A stretch of 64,000 nucleotides of DNA from Candidatus Rifleibacteriota bacterium (GCA_012517355.1 JAAYVD010000023.1:111109-175108); one strand, 5' to 3'. Numbered from the stretch's first letter, positions 9,101-17,829 are shown. A program made the numbers and translations. Notes: generated from the sequence alone by a model not told the origin.

Positions 9101-11518
9101 CAGCGACTGGGCGGCGGGCATGTTCATGTCGTCCGCCTTCGATTTGAGCGACATGACGGACGATTCCCTCCGGACATCCTGTCGGATCCCGTCGGACAAG
9201 GCCTCCTCGTCCATCGCGATCTCCTGCTCCTGGGGTGGGGCATAGACCGAGGGCGTGGGGAGGGATGTGCCGACGGTTTCGAACATGCGGGCGGCGCGGT
9301 GGGTTCCCATCGAGGTCGTCATGGAGGCGATGAGCACGACCAGCACCCCCACCACGGCGAGGCTGCCCAGGGCACGGCCCCAGGCGAAGCCTGGCTGGTC
9401 CTGGCCGGGGGCAGGCTGGGTCACCCAGTTCCACAACCGTTTGGCCAGCCACAGAATCAGGATGAGGAGGAGCAGGAAGGGATGGGCCAGGGCCTCGCAC
9501 AGTTCGGCCAGCACGGCGAACGGGTGGAAGACGGCCTTTTGGTAGACCCGCTCGACGCCGGATGGCAACAGCAGCAGCGCGTTCCATTCCGGCGCATAGA
9601 CGGTCCACTCCAGGCGGCTGGTGCGGACATCCAGCTTGGGCAGAGGCACCTGCAGGTTCCGCTTCCAACCGAACTCGGGGATGGGAGCCCGGTAGGTAAG
9701 CCTGACCCGGAATGAACTGGCGGCGGACCGGCGGGCACTGCCGCCCCCCAGCGGGATCAGGTAGGAGGAATCCCCGCGGCTGGACGGCTTGACGGGGGCG
9801 CCGTTCAACTCGGCCGAGAGGATCTCCGCACCGGAGGCCAGCCAGGTTTCGAGATACTGGCGGCCATTGTTCTTCACCTCGAGATCGAGGCTGGTCAACG
9901 CCTGCCGGTTCAACCCGAGGAAGGTGGTGGCCCGCAGGTGGTCGATCGCGGCGGTCAGGGTATCGACCTCGCTGTGCCGGATGACCTGGACGGTCACGGC
10001 CGGGTCGAAGGGAGGGGTGAAATAGCGGTAGGACAGCAGGATCGGCCGGATGGCGCGGCGGGTGAGGTCGGGCGGCAGGTCGGTCACGTCGACCCCCGAC
10101 ACCTGAAGATCGGAGGAGGTTTCGGCACCCTTTCGGATCTCGATGGAGGTACGGGCCTCGACGCCGATGAAACCGGCGTCGCGCTCCACGCCTTCCAGGC
10201 GGTGGACGGGCAGGCCCACGGCCTGGCTGGTTTCGGCCATCTTGGTGTCGCAGACCATCGACAGTTCGCAGGACTGCCGGACCTGGGCAGAGAACACGCA
10301 GACGACGCGGGTGGCGGTGGCCAGGGCCTCGATCCGGTGACTTTCCAGGTTGGGCGACTGCAGGTCCAGCAGTTCGGTGCCCGACGGCAGGAGGAGGGAG
10401 ATCCCGTCGATCCCGGAGCGGGCGATGCGCAGCCGGATCTGGGCCTCGGAGCGGATGAACCCTTCGCCGACCGAGAGCAGGGTGGCGCTGTCGGCGTAGA
10501 CCCTGGGGGGTTCCGGGGGTGCGGCGGGGACGGCATCCGGCTCCGGAGGGGTACCGGTGGCGGAGTCGGGGGCGGTCTCTTCGGGCTGCCGGTCGGCGGG
10601 GGGCTCGATGACGCCGGCCCCGGACCGGGGCGCCCAGCGGACGGTGAACCGGTCGGTGGGACCGAGAACCCCTTCGACCACGGTATGCCCGTCGTCGTCG
10701 CGGCAGCGGGTTCCTTCGGACCGGTCGACCTCCCCGAACTGGCCAGGAGTATCGAGGGTTACGGCGAAGGTGTTCATGGGCATGCGGGGGATGCGGAAGG
10801 TCAGTTCGTTGCGTTCGGGGTCATCGACCTGGGGGCAGACCAGGACGACCTTCACGGTGTGCCGGCCGACCCCGCGGACGGCGAGGAGGAAATCGTTGGA
10901 GGCGCCGCGGCGGCCGGAGACCAGGGCGGAGCGGCGGACGGCCGCGGCAGGCGCTTTCCGCTTCTGCTGCAGGATCTCCACGTTGCCCTTGGGGGCCTCA
11001 GGGTCCTGGATTCCGGAGAATCGGTTCACGGTCACGCCGACCGGCCTGCCGTCGAGGGTCACCTGCTCGAGGCCGATGTCCCCGCCGGGCAGGGGGAACA
11101 GGGCCCACCGGTCGTTGGGCATTTCGAAGACGAACTCGGCCTCGAACCGGCCCACCTTTTCGGAGATGGTCCCGGTGAAGGTCGACCGGCCCTGGACAAA
11201 ATCCGCATCGAGCCGGGGTTGCGGGCTGGCGGGGGTACGGGCCAGAAAGGCTTCCTTGTCCCGTTTGAGGCGTTCGAATTCGGCGCGTGGGATGAGCATC
11301 CCCCGCGGGTTCGCCTGCCAGGTCTCCTCCAGGTCGGTGAACGGGATGTAGCGGACGTTGGCCGACAACCGCCCGCCGCTGACGGCCGGGGCGGCGAACG
11401 GTTCGGGGGCCGCCGGGTCGTTCTGGGCGACCAGGACGGGGCAAAACATTCCCACCAGACCCGCCACCAGGATGAGCATGCACCAGCCGGCACGGCTGGA
11501 CCATCGGATTCCCGACAT
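6173..11518 (-). CDS. very large membrane-anchored protein with two related halves, function unknown
   Basis: No family recognised. It has 1781 residues from an ATG with a strong ribosome-binding site (GGGGGAGGTG, 6 bases upstream) and an N-terminal signal sequence. Two halves share an order of motifs. Each opens with an IPxxxL block (YIPFTDLEETW near residue 58; FIPYSQLGERL near 991) followed by a beta-rich exported-looking region with a VTLDG or LTLDG motif. Each ends in a TGN block (PRTGNSIFV near 840; PATGNQIVV near 1636) and a multi-helix membrane module containing LEERFPGL or LEEFFGAF. The first half has extra membrane segments near 680-740. Most of the protein is probably periplasmic or extracellular. 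It has its own TTGACA promoter and no obvious operon partners. Confidence 0.8.
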   Translation of the reverse strand: MSGIRWSSRAGWCMLILVAGLVGMFCPVLVAQNDPAAPEPFAAPAVSGGRLSANVRYIPFTDLEETWQANPRGMLIPRAEFERLKRDKEAFLARTPASPQPRLDADFVQGRSTFTGTISEKVGRFEAEFVFEMPNDRWALFPLPGGDIGLEQVTLDGRPVGVTVNRFSGIQDPEAPKGNVEILQQKRKAPAAAVRRSALVSGRRGASNDFLLAVRGVGRHTVKVVLVCPQVDDPERNELTFRIPRMPMNTFAVTLDTPGQFGEVDRSEGTRCRDDDGHTVVEGVLGPTDRFTVRWAPRSGAGVIEPPADRQPEETAPDSATGTPPEPDAVPAAPPEPPRVYADSATLLSVGEGFIRSEAQIRLRIARSGIDGISLLLPSGTELLDLQSPNLESHRIEALATATRVVCVFSAQVRQSCELSMVCDTKMAETSQAVGLPVHRLEGVERDAGFIGVEARTSIEIRKGAETSSDLQVSGVDVTDLPPDLTRRAIRPILLSYRYFTPPFDPAVTVQVIRHSEVDTLTAAIDHLRATTFLGLNRQALTSLDLEVKNNGRQYLETWLASGAEILSAELNGAPVKPSSRGDSSYLIPLGGGSARRSAASSFRVRLTYRAPIPEFGWKRNLQVPLPKLDVRTSRLEWTVYAPEWNALLLLPSGVERVYQKAVFHPFAVLAELCEALAHPFLLLLILILWLAKRLWNWVTQPAPGQDQPGFAWGRALGSLAVVGVLVVLIASMTTSMGTHRAARMFETVGTSLPTPSVYAPPQEQEIAMDEEALSDGIRQDVRRESSVMSLKSKADDMNMPAAQSLSPSGGAAAPSSSAPPPPKQRMKAGRDRGALPVDPIIPRTGNSIFVTRNDIAALETPSLRVFVLWEPVRFALTLALALAGFFVFLVVRALARRGRGFLTWLVALGYSAALLALEERFPGLQDPGLLAIAACFGVVVLWRVWAYLRVLGGGKTVVAVLLLLAVPAAGTAATGLPPGEKDPRVEQTIDVFIPYSQLGERLATDSPLVFLKYEDYRYLHDLGLPEPDPTLWLPPVGVTYVSCSLTGMVHDDVVILRLRMEADLLGKGFKSIPFPTSQVGIQSLTLDGSPAVLAPLPPFAGAPAGPWAQGAAQQQRQVDIAQTAQMNMAPQALNDPANTWNDAAPGHAIITDREGRVVIEADLVKDLLGRGQAVRAKEGFTLGLPPFGAGKLDLVLDRPRQFVEIEPAAQVTTLDQATGTRVAAVLQPASLLRVEWRDRVKAPSVPAVPETVVATQPPVVQEAKVFIDHAVLFGITEGVITIRDLVTLTIEQNSVGEFAFLVPPGAEVMDVAGPDVASWSAVSAGAKGQELKVALHARRRDQVSLAIEMERATPAINGEFPLDIPWMQSAGAHARLERQKGYFGVEVGEGIEARILDQQPATMVDPGELPGAVRDQAQGFLAFAFKFLARVTPRIGLTKHQEVTVSTAQIDGAIARSLVSRDGKVLTQLELVVRNNNNQFLILDKLPPTTRVLSVVLNGEPVKPGLGEAGEVFIPLIRSPQVNKVLQPFGVVIYFESRVPLMARRGKVELFLPAMSLDASELTWIVSMPDGTTIQEASPDFQLGAGGITSLPGLVRGEGQSRQMLSNAMTQSVMKKTAAEAGAGERSMGGVLPVVPTIPATGNQIVVNKKLVSTSGPTHLRLLYVREWVFSEILLLLSFVVAGFLAWALTDVWRNSWKGLSAGFLMTVLLGVTVFLLEEFFGAFSGIPAQARQAYISGLQAGALFFLLWILLIPEPPATASSPSSSGTTSGSPAVPSKPV

Positions 11519-11581
11519 TCTGGGCACCTCCCCCTCTCTTGTCTGGAGCCGATGTATCAGAACCCGGCTCTCTACCGGACG

Positions 11582-11611
11582 ATGGTAGGTTCCCCACGGG
11601 GGGTTTGTCAA
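11582..11611 (-). promoter_or_regulatory. sigma-70 promoter for the large membrane protein gene
   Basis: Minus strand: a perfect TTGACA (11611-11606), an 18-base spacer, and TACCAT (11587-11582). Confidence 0.75.
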
Positions 11612-11671
11612 ACGCGGCGCGCCGGTTTCTACCCGGGGTCGTCCGCCCAGGCGGGGGGAATCCGCGGGGCC

Positions 11672-12718
11672 CTACCTTCCCTCGATCTTCAGCTCGGGAG
11701 GCACATCCGAGGATTTGACCTGGCCGGACTTCACCAGTTCCTGGATGGAGAGGTACATGGGAATGCAGCCGGACCGCCGACCCACCCGCAGGATGGAGCT
11801 GATCTCGTGGATCTTTTTCTGGCGGATGAGGTTGCAGACCGAGGGGGGCATGGGCAGGACCTCGAAAGCCAGGGCGCGCCCCTTGCGGCTGGCCAGGGGG
11901 ATCAGGGTTTGGGAGAGGATGACCTTCAGGCAGCTGGAGAGCATGAACCGGATGGTGTCGCGTTGGTGGGAGGGGAAGATATTGATGAGGCGCAGGATGC
12001 TCTGGGTGGCGTCGGCGGTGTGCAGGGTCCCCACCACCAGGTGGCCGGTCTCGGCGGCTTTCAGGCAGGTTTCGACGGTTTCCTGGTCACGCAGCTCGCC
12101 GATGAACAGGACGTCGGGGTCCTGACGCAAGGCAGCGGTGAGGCCACGGTGGAACGTGGTGGCGTCCTCCCCGACCTGCCTCTGGCTGACGATCGAATGC
12201 TGGTAGGTCCCGAACAGGTACTCGACCGGGTCTTCGATGGTGATGATGTGGAGGGAATTTTCCTGGGCCAGGGTATCGATGAGGCTGGCCGCGGTGGTCG
12301 ACTTTCCCGAGTTGGTCGCCCCGGTGATGAGGACCATTCCCCGGGTGGCCTTCTTCAGCAGGTCGATGGCCTCTTTCGAGAAGCCGAGCTGTCCGAGGGC
12401 CGGCGGCTTCCCTGGAATGAGGCGCAGCGAAAGGGCCAGACTGTTCCGCTGCAGGAAGATGTTGGCGCGGGCCCGGAACCCGTTGACCAGTTCAAAGGAG
12501 CAGTCGATCTGCCCGCGGGCCTTGAAGGACTGCAGGCGCCGTTCGTCGAGGACCTGGACCACCAGGCGCTCCAGATCCTTGGGGGAGGAGGGAGGGAACT
12601 CGAGACGCCGGATCTCGTCGGCGACCCGCACGATCGGGGGAAAGGCCGCCTTGAGGTGCACGTCGTGGGCGCCCAGTTCCAGGGCCTTGGTCACGATCTG
12701 GTTGAGCGTGTCGATCAT
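11672..12718 (-). CDS. PilT/PilU-family type IV pilus ATPase
   Basis: Hexameric secretion-type ATPase of the pilus retraction group. The N-terminal PilT fold (about 1-100, ALELGAHDVHLK) is followed by a RecA-like domain with Walker A GATNSGKST, the Asp box ITIEDPVEYLF, a Walker B region DVLFIGELRD and the His box TGHLVVGTLHT. GATNSGKST in place of the common GPTGSGKST is a mild variant that keeps the Lys and Ser. It overlaps the upstream PilT-like gene by ATGA, so the two are translationally coupled, as pilT and pilU often are. No other pilus genes are adjacent. Which of the two acts as PilT or PilU cannot be told from sequence alone. Confidence 0.9.
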   Translation of the reverse strand: MIDTLNQIVTKALELGAHDVHLKAAFPPIVRVADEIRRLEFPPSSPKDLERLVVQVLDERRLQSFKARGQIDCSFELVNGFRARANIFLQRNSLALSLRLIPGKPPALGQLGFSKEAIDLLKKATRGMVLITGATNSGKSTTAASLIDTLAQENSLHIITIEDPVEYLFGTYQHSIVSQRQVGEDATTFHRGLTAALRQDPDVLFIGELRDQETVETCLKAAETGHLVVGTLHTADATQSILRLINIFPSHQRDTIRFMLSSCLKVILSQTLIPLASRKGRALAFEVLPMPPSVCNLIRQKKIHEISSILRVGRRSGCIPMYLSIQELVKSGQVKSSDVPPELKIEGR

Positions 12719-13902
12719 AGGATCCCCTTCCGTTCGAACCGCGAGAGCAGGGCTTCAGGATCGGGGCTGTAGGGGAAGGCCTGATCCGAGTCGATGAGCC
12801 GGCCGACCACCATCTCCTCCAGGGTGGAATTCATCGAGACCATACCCGAATCGGTGGCATTCTCGAGGAACATGGGGATCTGCTCGTGCTTCTCGTTGCG
12901 GATCAGGCTCGAGATGCCGGAATTGTTGATCAGGATCTCGCGGGCGGCCAGCCGGACGGCGGGGTCCTTCCTGGCCGGGATCAGGGCCTGGGCGACGATG
13001 CCGATCAGGACCGCGGCCAGCTGGTCGCGGACGAACTCGCGCGCGTCGGCGGGGAACATGCCCAGGAGGCGGGCCACTGCCGAAGCCGTGCTGCTGGCGT
13101 GCAGGGCGGAGATGACCAGATGGCCGGTCTCGGCGGCGGTCATCGCCAGTTCGACGGTCTCGCTCTCCCGCATCTCGCCCACCATGATGATGTCCGGGTC
13201 CTGGCGCAGGGTCGCGCGCAGGGCTTCGGGAAAACTGGTGAAGTCGCGCCGCAGTTCCCGCTGGAGGAATTCGCCCTTCTCGTCGCGGAACAAGAATTCG
13301 ATGGGGTCCTCCAGGGTGACGATGCGGACCTGGTGGCTGGCGTTGATGTGCTGCAGAAGGGCGGCAATCGTGGTGCTCTTGCCCGACCCGGTCGGGCCGC
13401 AGAGGAGGAACAGGCCGGCCGGCCGTTGGACGGCTTCGATGACGACCGTGGGGATCTTGACCGAGTCGATGGTGGGCAGGCTGAAGGGGATCTGCCGGAA
13501 GACGAAGGCCAGTCGCCCCTTTTGATGGAAGCAGTTGACCCGAAACCGGCTGACCCCCGGCAGGGAGACGGAATAGTCGACGTCCCTCTGGGTGTCGAGC
13601 AACTTGTGGGTGGCGGGGGGGGCGGTTTTTTCGAAAAACCGCTTCAGAACGTCGTTCTCCAAGGGAAGCCCCGAGGTGATCTGAATCTTCCCGGCAACCC
13701 GGTAGACCGGTGGGAGTCCGGCCCGCAGATGCACATCCGAAGCGCCCAGTTTCTTGCACTGGGACAGGATTTCCGCCAGTTGCTCGTCCATGCCTTCCCC
13801 TCTCTGGGCCGCCGGATGATCGCCGGGCCCATGCGAAACCGGCCGTTCTTTCTGGTATCGGTCGAATTGGTTGCCGGCCTGAGCCGGCGTCACCCCTCCC
13901 AT
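12715..13902 (-). CDS. pilT: PilT-family type IV pilus retraction ATPase
   Basis: Powers pilus disassembly and twitching. The PilT N domain (LSQCKKLGASDVHLRAGLPP) is followed by Walker A GPTGSGKST, the Asp box VTLEDPIEFLF, Walker B DIIMVGEMRE and the His box TGHLVISALHA. The start at 13902 has AGGAGGAG 5 bases upstream but adds a 37-residue low-complexity leader. An internal ATG at 13791 (GGGGAAGG just upstream) gives a standard 358-residue PilT. Either is possible, and 13791 fits the family length better. The downstream gene overlaps by 4 bases. Confidence 0.9.
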   Translation of the reverse strand: MGGVTPAQAGNQFDRYQKERPVSHGPGDHPAAQRGEGMDEQLAEILSQCKKLGASDVHLRAGLPPVYRVAGKIQITSGLPLENDVLKRFFEKTAPPATHKLLDTQRDVDYSVSLPGVSRFRVNCFHQKGRLAFVFRQIPFSLPTIDSVKIPTVVIEAVQRPAGLFLLCGPTGSGKSTTIAALLQHINASHQVRIVTLEDPIEFLFRDEKGEFLQRELRRDFTSFPEALRATLRQDPDIIMVGEMRESETVELAMTAAETGHLVISALHASSTASAVARLLGMFPADAREFVRDQLAAVLIGIVAQALIPARKDPAVRLAAREILINNSGISSLIRNEKHEQIPMFLENATDSGMVSMNSTLEEMVVGRLIDSDQAFPYSPDPEALLSRFERKGIL

Positions 13903-13918
13903 TCCGGCTCCTCCTGCT

Positions 13919-13924
13919 ATGGTA
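13919..13924 (-). promoter_or_regulatory. extended -10 element for the pilT-like pair
   Basis: Minus strand TGC followed by TACCAT. No good -35 is seen at 17 bases. Transcription from here would begin almost at the ribosome-binding site of the 13902 start. Confidence 0.45.
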
Positions 13925-14011
13925 GCATGCCCGGGAAAGTTTCACCCCCTCCCGGCCCCGAACCGTTTTGGCCCCCCATGCCCCCCCCGAAAACCTGCAT
14001 GATTCCAGGTG

Positions 14012-14040
14012 TTGCTGCACCCCCGTTTTCCTGATAGACT
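14012..14040 (+). promoter_or_regulatory. sigma-70 promoter for the HD-domain gene
   Basis: TTGCTG (14012-14017), a 17-base spacer, and TAGACT (14035-14040) with TGA immediately before it. Confidence 0.6.
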
Positions 14041-14077
14041 GACCCGATCCGGAAAAAAGGGGTAGGGAGAGGACACC

Positions 14078-14914
14078 ATGTTCAACCCGATGGAACACAT
14101 GATCGACGAGTTCATCAGCCAACTGCAGGCCGGATACCACCGCACGTTCGGGGGAATGAACCCGGACTACGCCGACATCATCGGCTGGGCCGGCAGCATG
14201 GCCCTGGAGAACATCGCCAACAGTGACGCGCTCTATCACAACGTCGAGCACACCGTCCTCGTCACCATGGTCGGGCAGGAGATCCTGCGGGGCAAACACC
14301 TCCGCGAGGGCGGAGTGACCGGCCAGGACTGGCTGAACTTCGTGGTTTCCCTGGTCTGCCACGACATCGGATACGTGAAAGGGGTCTGCCAGGCCGACGG
14401 TGACGGGCGCTACGCCACCGGCAAAGGGGGCCGGACCATCGCTCTGCCTCCCGGAGCGACCGACGCCGCCCTGACCCCCTACCACGTCGATCGCGCCAAG
14501 CTGTTCATCGACGAACGGTTCGCCGGCCACAAACTCATCAATGCCCGGCAGATCAAGCGCAACATCGAACTCACCCGGTTCCCCGTCCCCGAGGAGACCG
14601 ACGAACAGGATACCGAGGATTTCGCCGGGTTCCTGCGGGCCTCCGACCTGATCGGCCAGTTGAGCGACCCCCGCTACCTCAAGAAGGTGGCCGCCCTGTT
14701 CCACGAGTTCGAGGAGACGGGGGTCAATGAAAAGCTCAACTACACGACCCCGGCCGACCTTCGCGAATGCTACCCGAAATTCTATTGGAACAGCGTCTAC
14801 CCGTTCATCAAGGACATCATCCCCTTCCTGAGCCTCACCCAGAACGGCAAGCAGATCCTCGCCAGCCTGTACTCGAATGTTTTCGTGGTCGAACACGGGC
14901 TGCCTTCCCTCTGA
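14078..14914 (+). CDS. HD-domain metal-dependent phosphohydrolase-like protein
   Basis: 278 residues. It carries an HD-type metal site: YHNVEHT near 55-60, the HD pair in CHDIGYVKG near 95, and a later Asp in RASDLIGQLSDP. It resembles, from memory, a group named after a Nostoc protein (Npun_R2479 family HD metalloprotein) found mainly in cyanobacteria. The substrate is unknown; HD enzymes include nucleotide and cyclic-dinucleotide phosphohydrolases. It has no signal peptide and is probably cytoplasmic. A purine-rich ribosome-binding site lies ahead of the ATG, and radC follows after 7 bases, so they likely share a transcript. Confidence 0.75.
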   Translation: MFNPMEHMIDEFISQLQAGYHRTFGGMNPDYADIIGWAGSMALENIANSDALYHNVEHTVLVTMVGQEILRGKHLREGGVTGQDWLNFVVSLVCHDIGYVKGVCQADGDGRYATGKGGRTIALPPGATDAALTPYHVDRAKLFIDERFAGHKLINARQIKRNIELTRFPVPEETDEQDTEDFAGFLRASDLIGQLSDPRYLKKVAALFHEFEETGVNEKLNYTTPADLRECYPKFYWNSVYPFIKDIIPFLSLTQNGKQILASLYSNVFVVEHGLPSL

Positions 14915-14921
14915 GACGGCC

Positions 14922-15650
14922 ATGTCCCCCCATCCGGGCAGGAAAGGGGCCACGCCGCCCGCCCTCCCCAGCGACCACGAGGGGCATCGTTCCCGGCTGC
15001 TCGAGCGCTTCGACCAGGCCGGCCTGACCGGGTTCGCCGACCACGAGGTCCTCGAAATGCTCCTGTTCTTCATCCGGCCCCGGATCGACACCAAGCCGAT
15101 CGCCAAGGCCCTGCTGCGCGAATTCCACGACCTGCCGGGGGTGTTCGCCGCAAGCCCCGACCGCCTCACCGCCATTCCGGGCGTCAAGAAGGCCACCACG
15201 CAATTCCTGGCCTTCCTGCGCGACCTCTCCGGAAGGATCCTGCAGAAAAAAGCCTACGGCTCGACCCCGACGATCTCCCAGGCCTCCGACCTGGTCGCCT
15301 ACCTGGGGGGAACCATGGCCAACCTCCCGGTGGAACAGTTCCGCGCCATCTTCGTCGACAACGCCAACCGCATCCTCAAGGACGAGCCCCTGTCCATCGG
15401 CACCGAGGACCAGACGGCGGTCTATCCCCGGCAGGTCATGCAACGGGCCCTGGCAGTCCACGCCACGGGCATCATCGTCGCCCACAACCATCCCTCGGGG
15501 GCCCTGCGCCCTTCCCCGGCCGACCTCGAGATCACCCGGCGGCTCGATGCGGCGGCCCAGGCCCTCGAACTCCGCCTCCTCGACCACGTGATCCTCGGGC
15601 GCGAAGGAGCCGGATACTTCAGCTTCCGGGAACATGGCCTGCTCCCATGA
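14922..15650 (+). CDS. radC: RadC-family JAB/MPN-domain protein
   Basis: Named for a presumed DNA-repair role whose biochemistry is unsettled. The N-terminal part contains a helix-hairpin-helix-like segment (LTAIPGVKKAT). The C-terminal JAB1/MPN domain has the metal-binding pattern HNHPSGALRPSPAD, complete for His-x-His and the distal Asp. The ATG at 14922 was chosen because the frame upstream overlaps the preceding gene and has no family similarity. The last four bases (ATGA) overlap the start of the next gene. Confidence 0.9.
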   Translation: MSPHPGRKGATPPALPSDHEGHRSRLLERFDQAGLTGFADHEVLEMLLFFIRPRIDTKPIAKALLREFHDLPGVFAASPDRLTAIPGVKKATTQFLAFLRDLSGRILQKKAYGSTPTISQASDLVAYLGGTMANLPVEQFRAIFVDNANRILKDEPLSIGTEDQTAVYPRQVMQRALAVHATGIIVAHNHPSGALRPSPADLEITRRLDAAAQALELRLLDHVILGREGAGYFSFREHGLLP

Positions 15651-16846
15651 AAGGACCCCCCGTGGAACCCTCTGACATCTGCCGCCTGATCGGCCTGACC
15701 GACCTCTTTTCGATCCCCTGGGCCCGCCACCTGCTCGGCTCGACCGGGGAAGGCCTGGTGGTGGCCGACCACGACCACCAGGTGGTGTACATGAATCCCC
15801 AGGCCGAAGCCGCCCTCGGCAAGGCCCTGGTCCAGGTGTCGGGCCGGACCATCCACACCTGCCACCAATGCCCATGGAAGGTCGAGGAAGTCTTGAAGGG
15901 GGTGTCCCCCGAGAAACCCTTCCGGCAGGAGGTGAAGGTCGGCCCCCGGTGGTTGGCGATCACCGCCTCCCCCATCCTTTCCGACGCGCGTGAATTCATC
16001 GGCTCGGTGATGGTGGTCTCCGACATCACCGCCCGCCGGGAAGCCGAAGCGACCATCCAGCAGCAGAACCAGGAGCTGATGGCCCGGCAGAGCCGCATCG
16101 ACCTGCAGATGGACCTGGCCCGGAACATCCAGAAAGCCCTGATGCCCAGCCCTGAGGTGCAGTTCCACGGAGTCACCACCCGTTTCTGGAACCGCCAGAG
16201 CCAGGTGGTGGGCGGGGATTTCGGCATCGTCTCCCCCGACCAGCAAGGCGGCTGGATCATCCTCGGAGACGTCATGGGGAAGGGAGTGGCCGCCAGTCAG
16301 TTCGTCCCCCTGATGCACGGCTTCGTCGCCGACGAGCTGCGGGCCACCCTCTCGCCGGGAGCCCTGCTGCAAAGCCTGAATCAGCGCCTGACCAGGTTCA
16401 TCCGGGAGCGGTTCACCCTGTTCGTCACCGCTGCCGCGGTCCGCATCGACCCCGCCCGAAGGCAGGCGGTGGTGGCCACCGCCGGGCAGGAGGGCCTGTT
16501 CCGGACCCATTCCCTTCAGGAGCCGGGGGCGGGTGATTCGGGAACCCCTTCGGGCGCCTTCGAGGAAATACGCCTGGGCGGCACCTTCCCTCTCGGACTC
16601 CAGCCCGAACCCACGTATCCCGAGACCGAGATCGACCTGGCGCCGGGCGACACCTTTCTGTTGATGAGCGACGGCGTCACCGAACTTGATAAGCGTACCG
16701 CGGGCGGGCACCCCTCGGGGTGGATGGCCCGTCTGCTGGGGCAGGGAACCGCCACCGCCAGCGAACCACTGGCCGTCTTCACGGAGTACCTGCTACGGTA
16801 TCCCGCCCCCGACGACCAGACCCTGATCTCGTTCCGGCTCGGATGA
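15647..16846 (+). CDS. PAS-domain SpoIIE/RsbU-type PP2C phosphatase
   Basis: Response phosphatase that typically dephosphorylates a STAS-domain anti-sigma antagonist. A PAS domain occupies about residues 25-140 (STGEGLVVADHDHQVVYMNP) and contains a CxxC (HTCHQCPW) that could bind a metal or sense redox. A short coiled coil follows, then the SpoIIE domain with VVGGDFG, ILGDVMGKGVAAS and LLMSDGVTEL. These keep the acidic metal-binding residues of the PP2C fold. No membrane segment is seen. Overlap with radC suggests cotranscription. A STAS protein at 22.5 kb is a candidate substrate. Confidence 0.88.
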   Translation: MKGPPVEPSDICRLIGLTDLFSIPWARHLLGSTGEGLVVADHDHQVVYMNPQAEAALGKALVQVSGRTIHTCHQCPWKVEEVLKGVSPEKPFRQEVKVGPRWLAITASPILSDAREFIGSVMVVSDITARREAEATIQQQNQELMARQSRIDLQMDLARNIQKALMPSPEVQFHGVTTRFWNRQSQVVGGDFGIVSPDQQGGWIILGDVMGKGVAASQFVPLMHGFVADELRATLSPGALLQSLNQRLTRFIRERFTLFVTAAAVRIDPARRQAVVATAGQEGLFRTHSLQEPGAGDSGTPSGAFEEIRLGGTFPLGLQPEPTYPETEIDLAPGDTFLLMSDGVTELDKRTAGGHPSGWMARLLGQGTATASEPLAVFTEYLLRYPAPDDQTLISFRLG

Positions 16847-16875
16847 GGGCCCGCAGACGCAGAAGGTCAGCCGGC

Positions 16876-16904
16876 TTGCCCAAATCGTCGATTGCCCGTA
16901 TCCT
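16876..16904 (+). promoter_or_regulatory. sigma-70 promoter for the secreted protein at 16965
   Basis: TTGCCC (16876-16881), a 17-base spacer, TATCCT (16899-16904). Confidence 0.55.
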
Positions 16905-16964
16905 GAACACGTCCGGTCAGCCGACCGGGCGACCCTTCCCGTCCAGGCTGTCAAGGAGGACCGC

Positions 16965-17792
16965 ATGAAAAGGTTGTTCGTCTGCGTGATGATGGTGGTG
17001 GTCGCAGGAACCCTGTGGGCCGGAAACGACTTCTGGTATCCCATCACCGGTCCCCAGGCGGACCGGATTCTCGTGCCAGGGGAACCTCCCCTGACCGTCG
17101 GCCTGCAGAACGGCTTCCTCAACTGCCTCGAGTTCGGCCTCGCCCTCGCCCTGACCCAGCAGGAGCAGGAAGCCGCCCGGGCCGCCCTGATGGCCGAGTA
17201 TCTGGCCAATCGCACCGGGCTTTTGGAAGCCCTCCGGGAAATCGGCACGATCTGGCTGCAGGTGGAGAAAGCCCGGCCCGAAGATCGAGGGTCCCTCCGC
17301 CGCATCATCCGGGATTCGCTTCTCGAGGAGACCCAGAAATCGCCGCATCTCGGCATGGCCCAGGTGGTCAGGCAGATCCTGAAAAATGGCAACGAGGCGG
17401 TCCTGATGGGTCCCCCGCGCCTCGACCGACGGGTGATCTCCGCCTTCTTCGAACTCGTCCAGATGTGTCTCCGCCTGCGGGACCGCCGGGTGGTGGTCTG
17501 GGACGACCAGACCCGGGCCGTCCTGGAGTCCAGGCTTCTGCAGCGGGTGCCGCAACTGAGTCCGGAAGGCCGGGTCTGGCTGGGCAATGCCGACTTCCAT
17601 CGCGCCATGATCGCGGCGAACTGGCAGAAGGTTCCCGCCGACGAGAAAGAGGTGATCAGGAAGTTCCTGATCGAGACCTTCGCCCCGTCAGGTTCGGAAG
17701 AGATCGCGGGGGTGGACCTCGACCGGATCCCCTTGCCGCCCCCCACCATCTTCCCGTTGCCGACCGACCTCCCCTGGGATCTCCGGCAGTGA
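16965..17792 (+). CDS. secreted protein of unknown function
   Basis: Not recognised. 275 residues with a clear signal peptide (MKRLFVCVMMVVVAGTLWA) and a mostly helical, charged mature part. There are no Cys pairs, repeats or catalytic motifs that I can see. The C terminus is proline-rich (DRIPLPPPTIFPLPTDLP). AAGGAGG lies 7 bases ahead of the ATG and a promoter sits upstream, so expression is likely. The downstream gene is convergent. Confidence 0.75.
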   Translation: MKRLFVCVMMVVVAGTLWAGNDFWYPITGPQADRILVPGEPPLTVGLQNGFLNCLEFGLALALTQQEQEAARAALMAEYLANRTGLLEALREIGTIWLQVEKARPEDRGSLRRIIRDSLLEETQKSPHLGMAQVVRQILKNGNEAVLMGPPRLDRRVISAFFELVQMCLRLRDRRVVVWDDQTRAVLESRLLQRVPQLSPEGRVWLGNADFHRAMIAANWQKVPADEKEVIRKFLIETFAPSGSEEIAGVDLDRIPLPPPTIFPLPTDLPWDLRQ

Positions 17793-17829
17793 CCCGGCCG
17801 ACCGGTAGCAGGACGAGCTCATCGGGTAT

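Noticed and set aside
5705..9715. 1336-residue plus-strand open frame antisense to the large membrane protein
   Set aside because: Caused by codon bias of GC-rich DNA on the opposite strand; amino acid content is skewed to Gly, Arg, Asp and His and it has no domain or ribosome-binding site. The minus-strand frame has signal peptide, promoter and repeats.
9938..12772. 944-residue plus-strand open frame
   Set aside because: Same mirror effect over the membrane protein and PilT genes.
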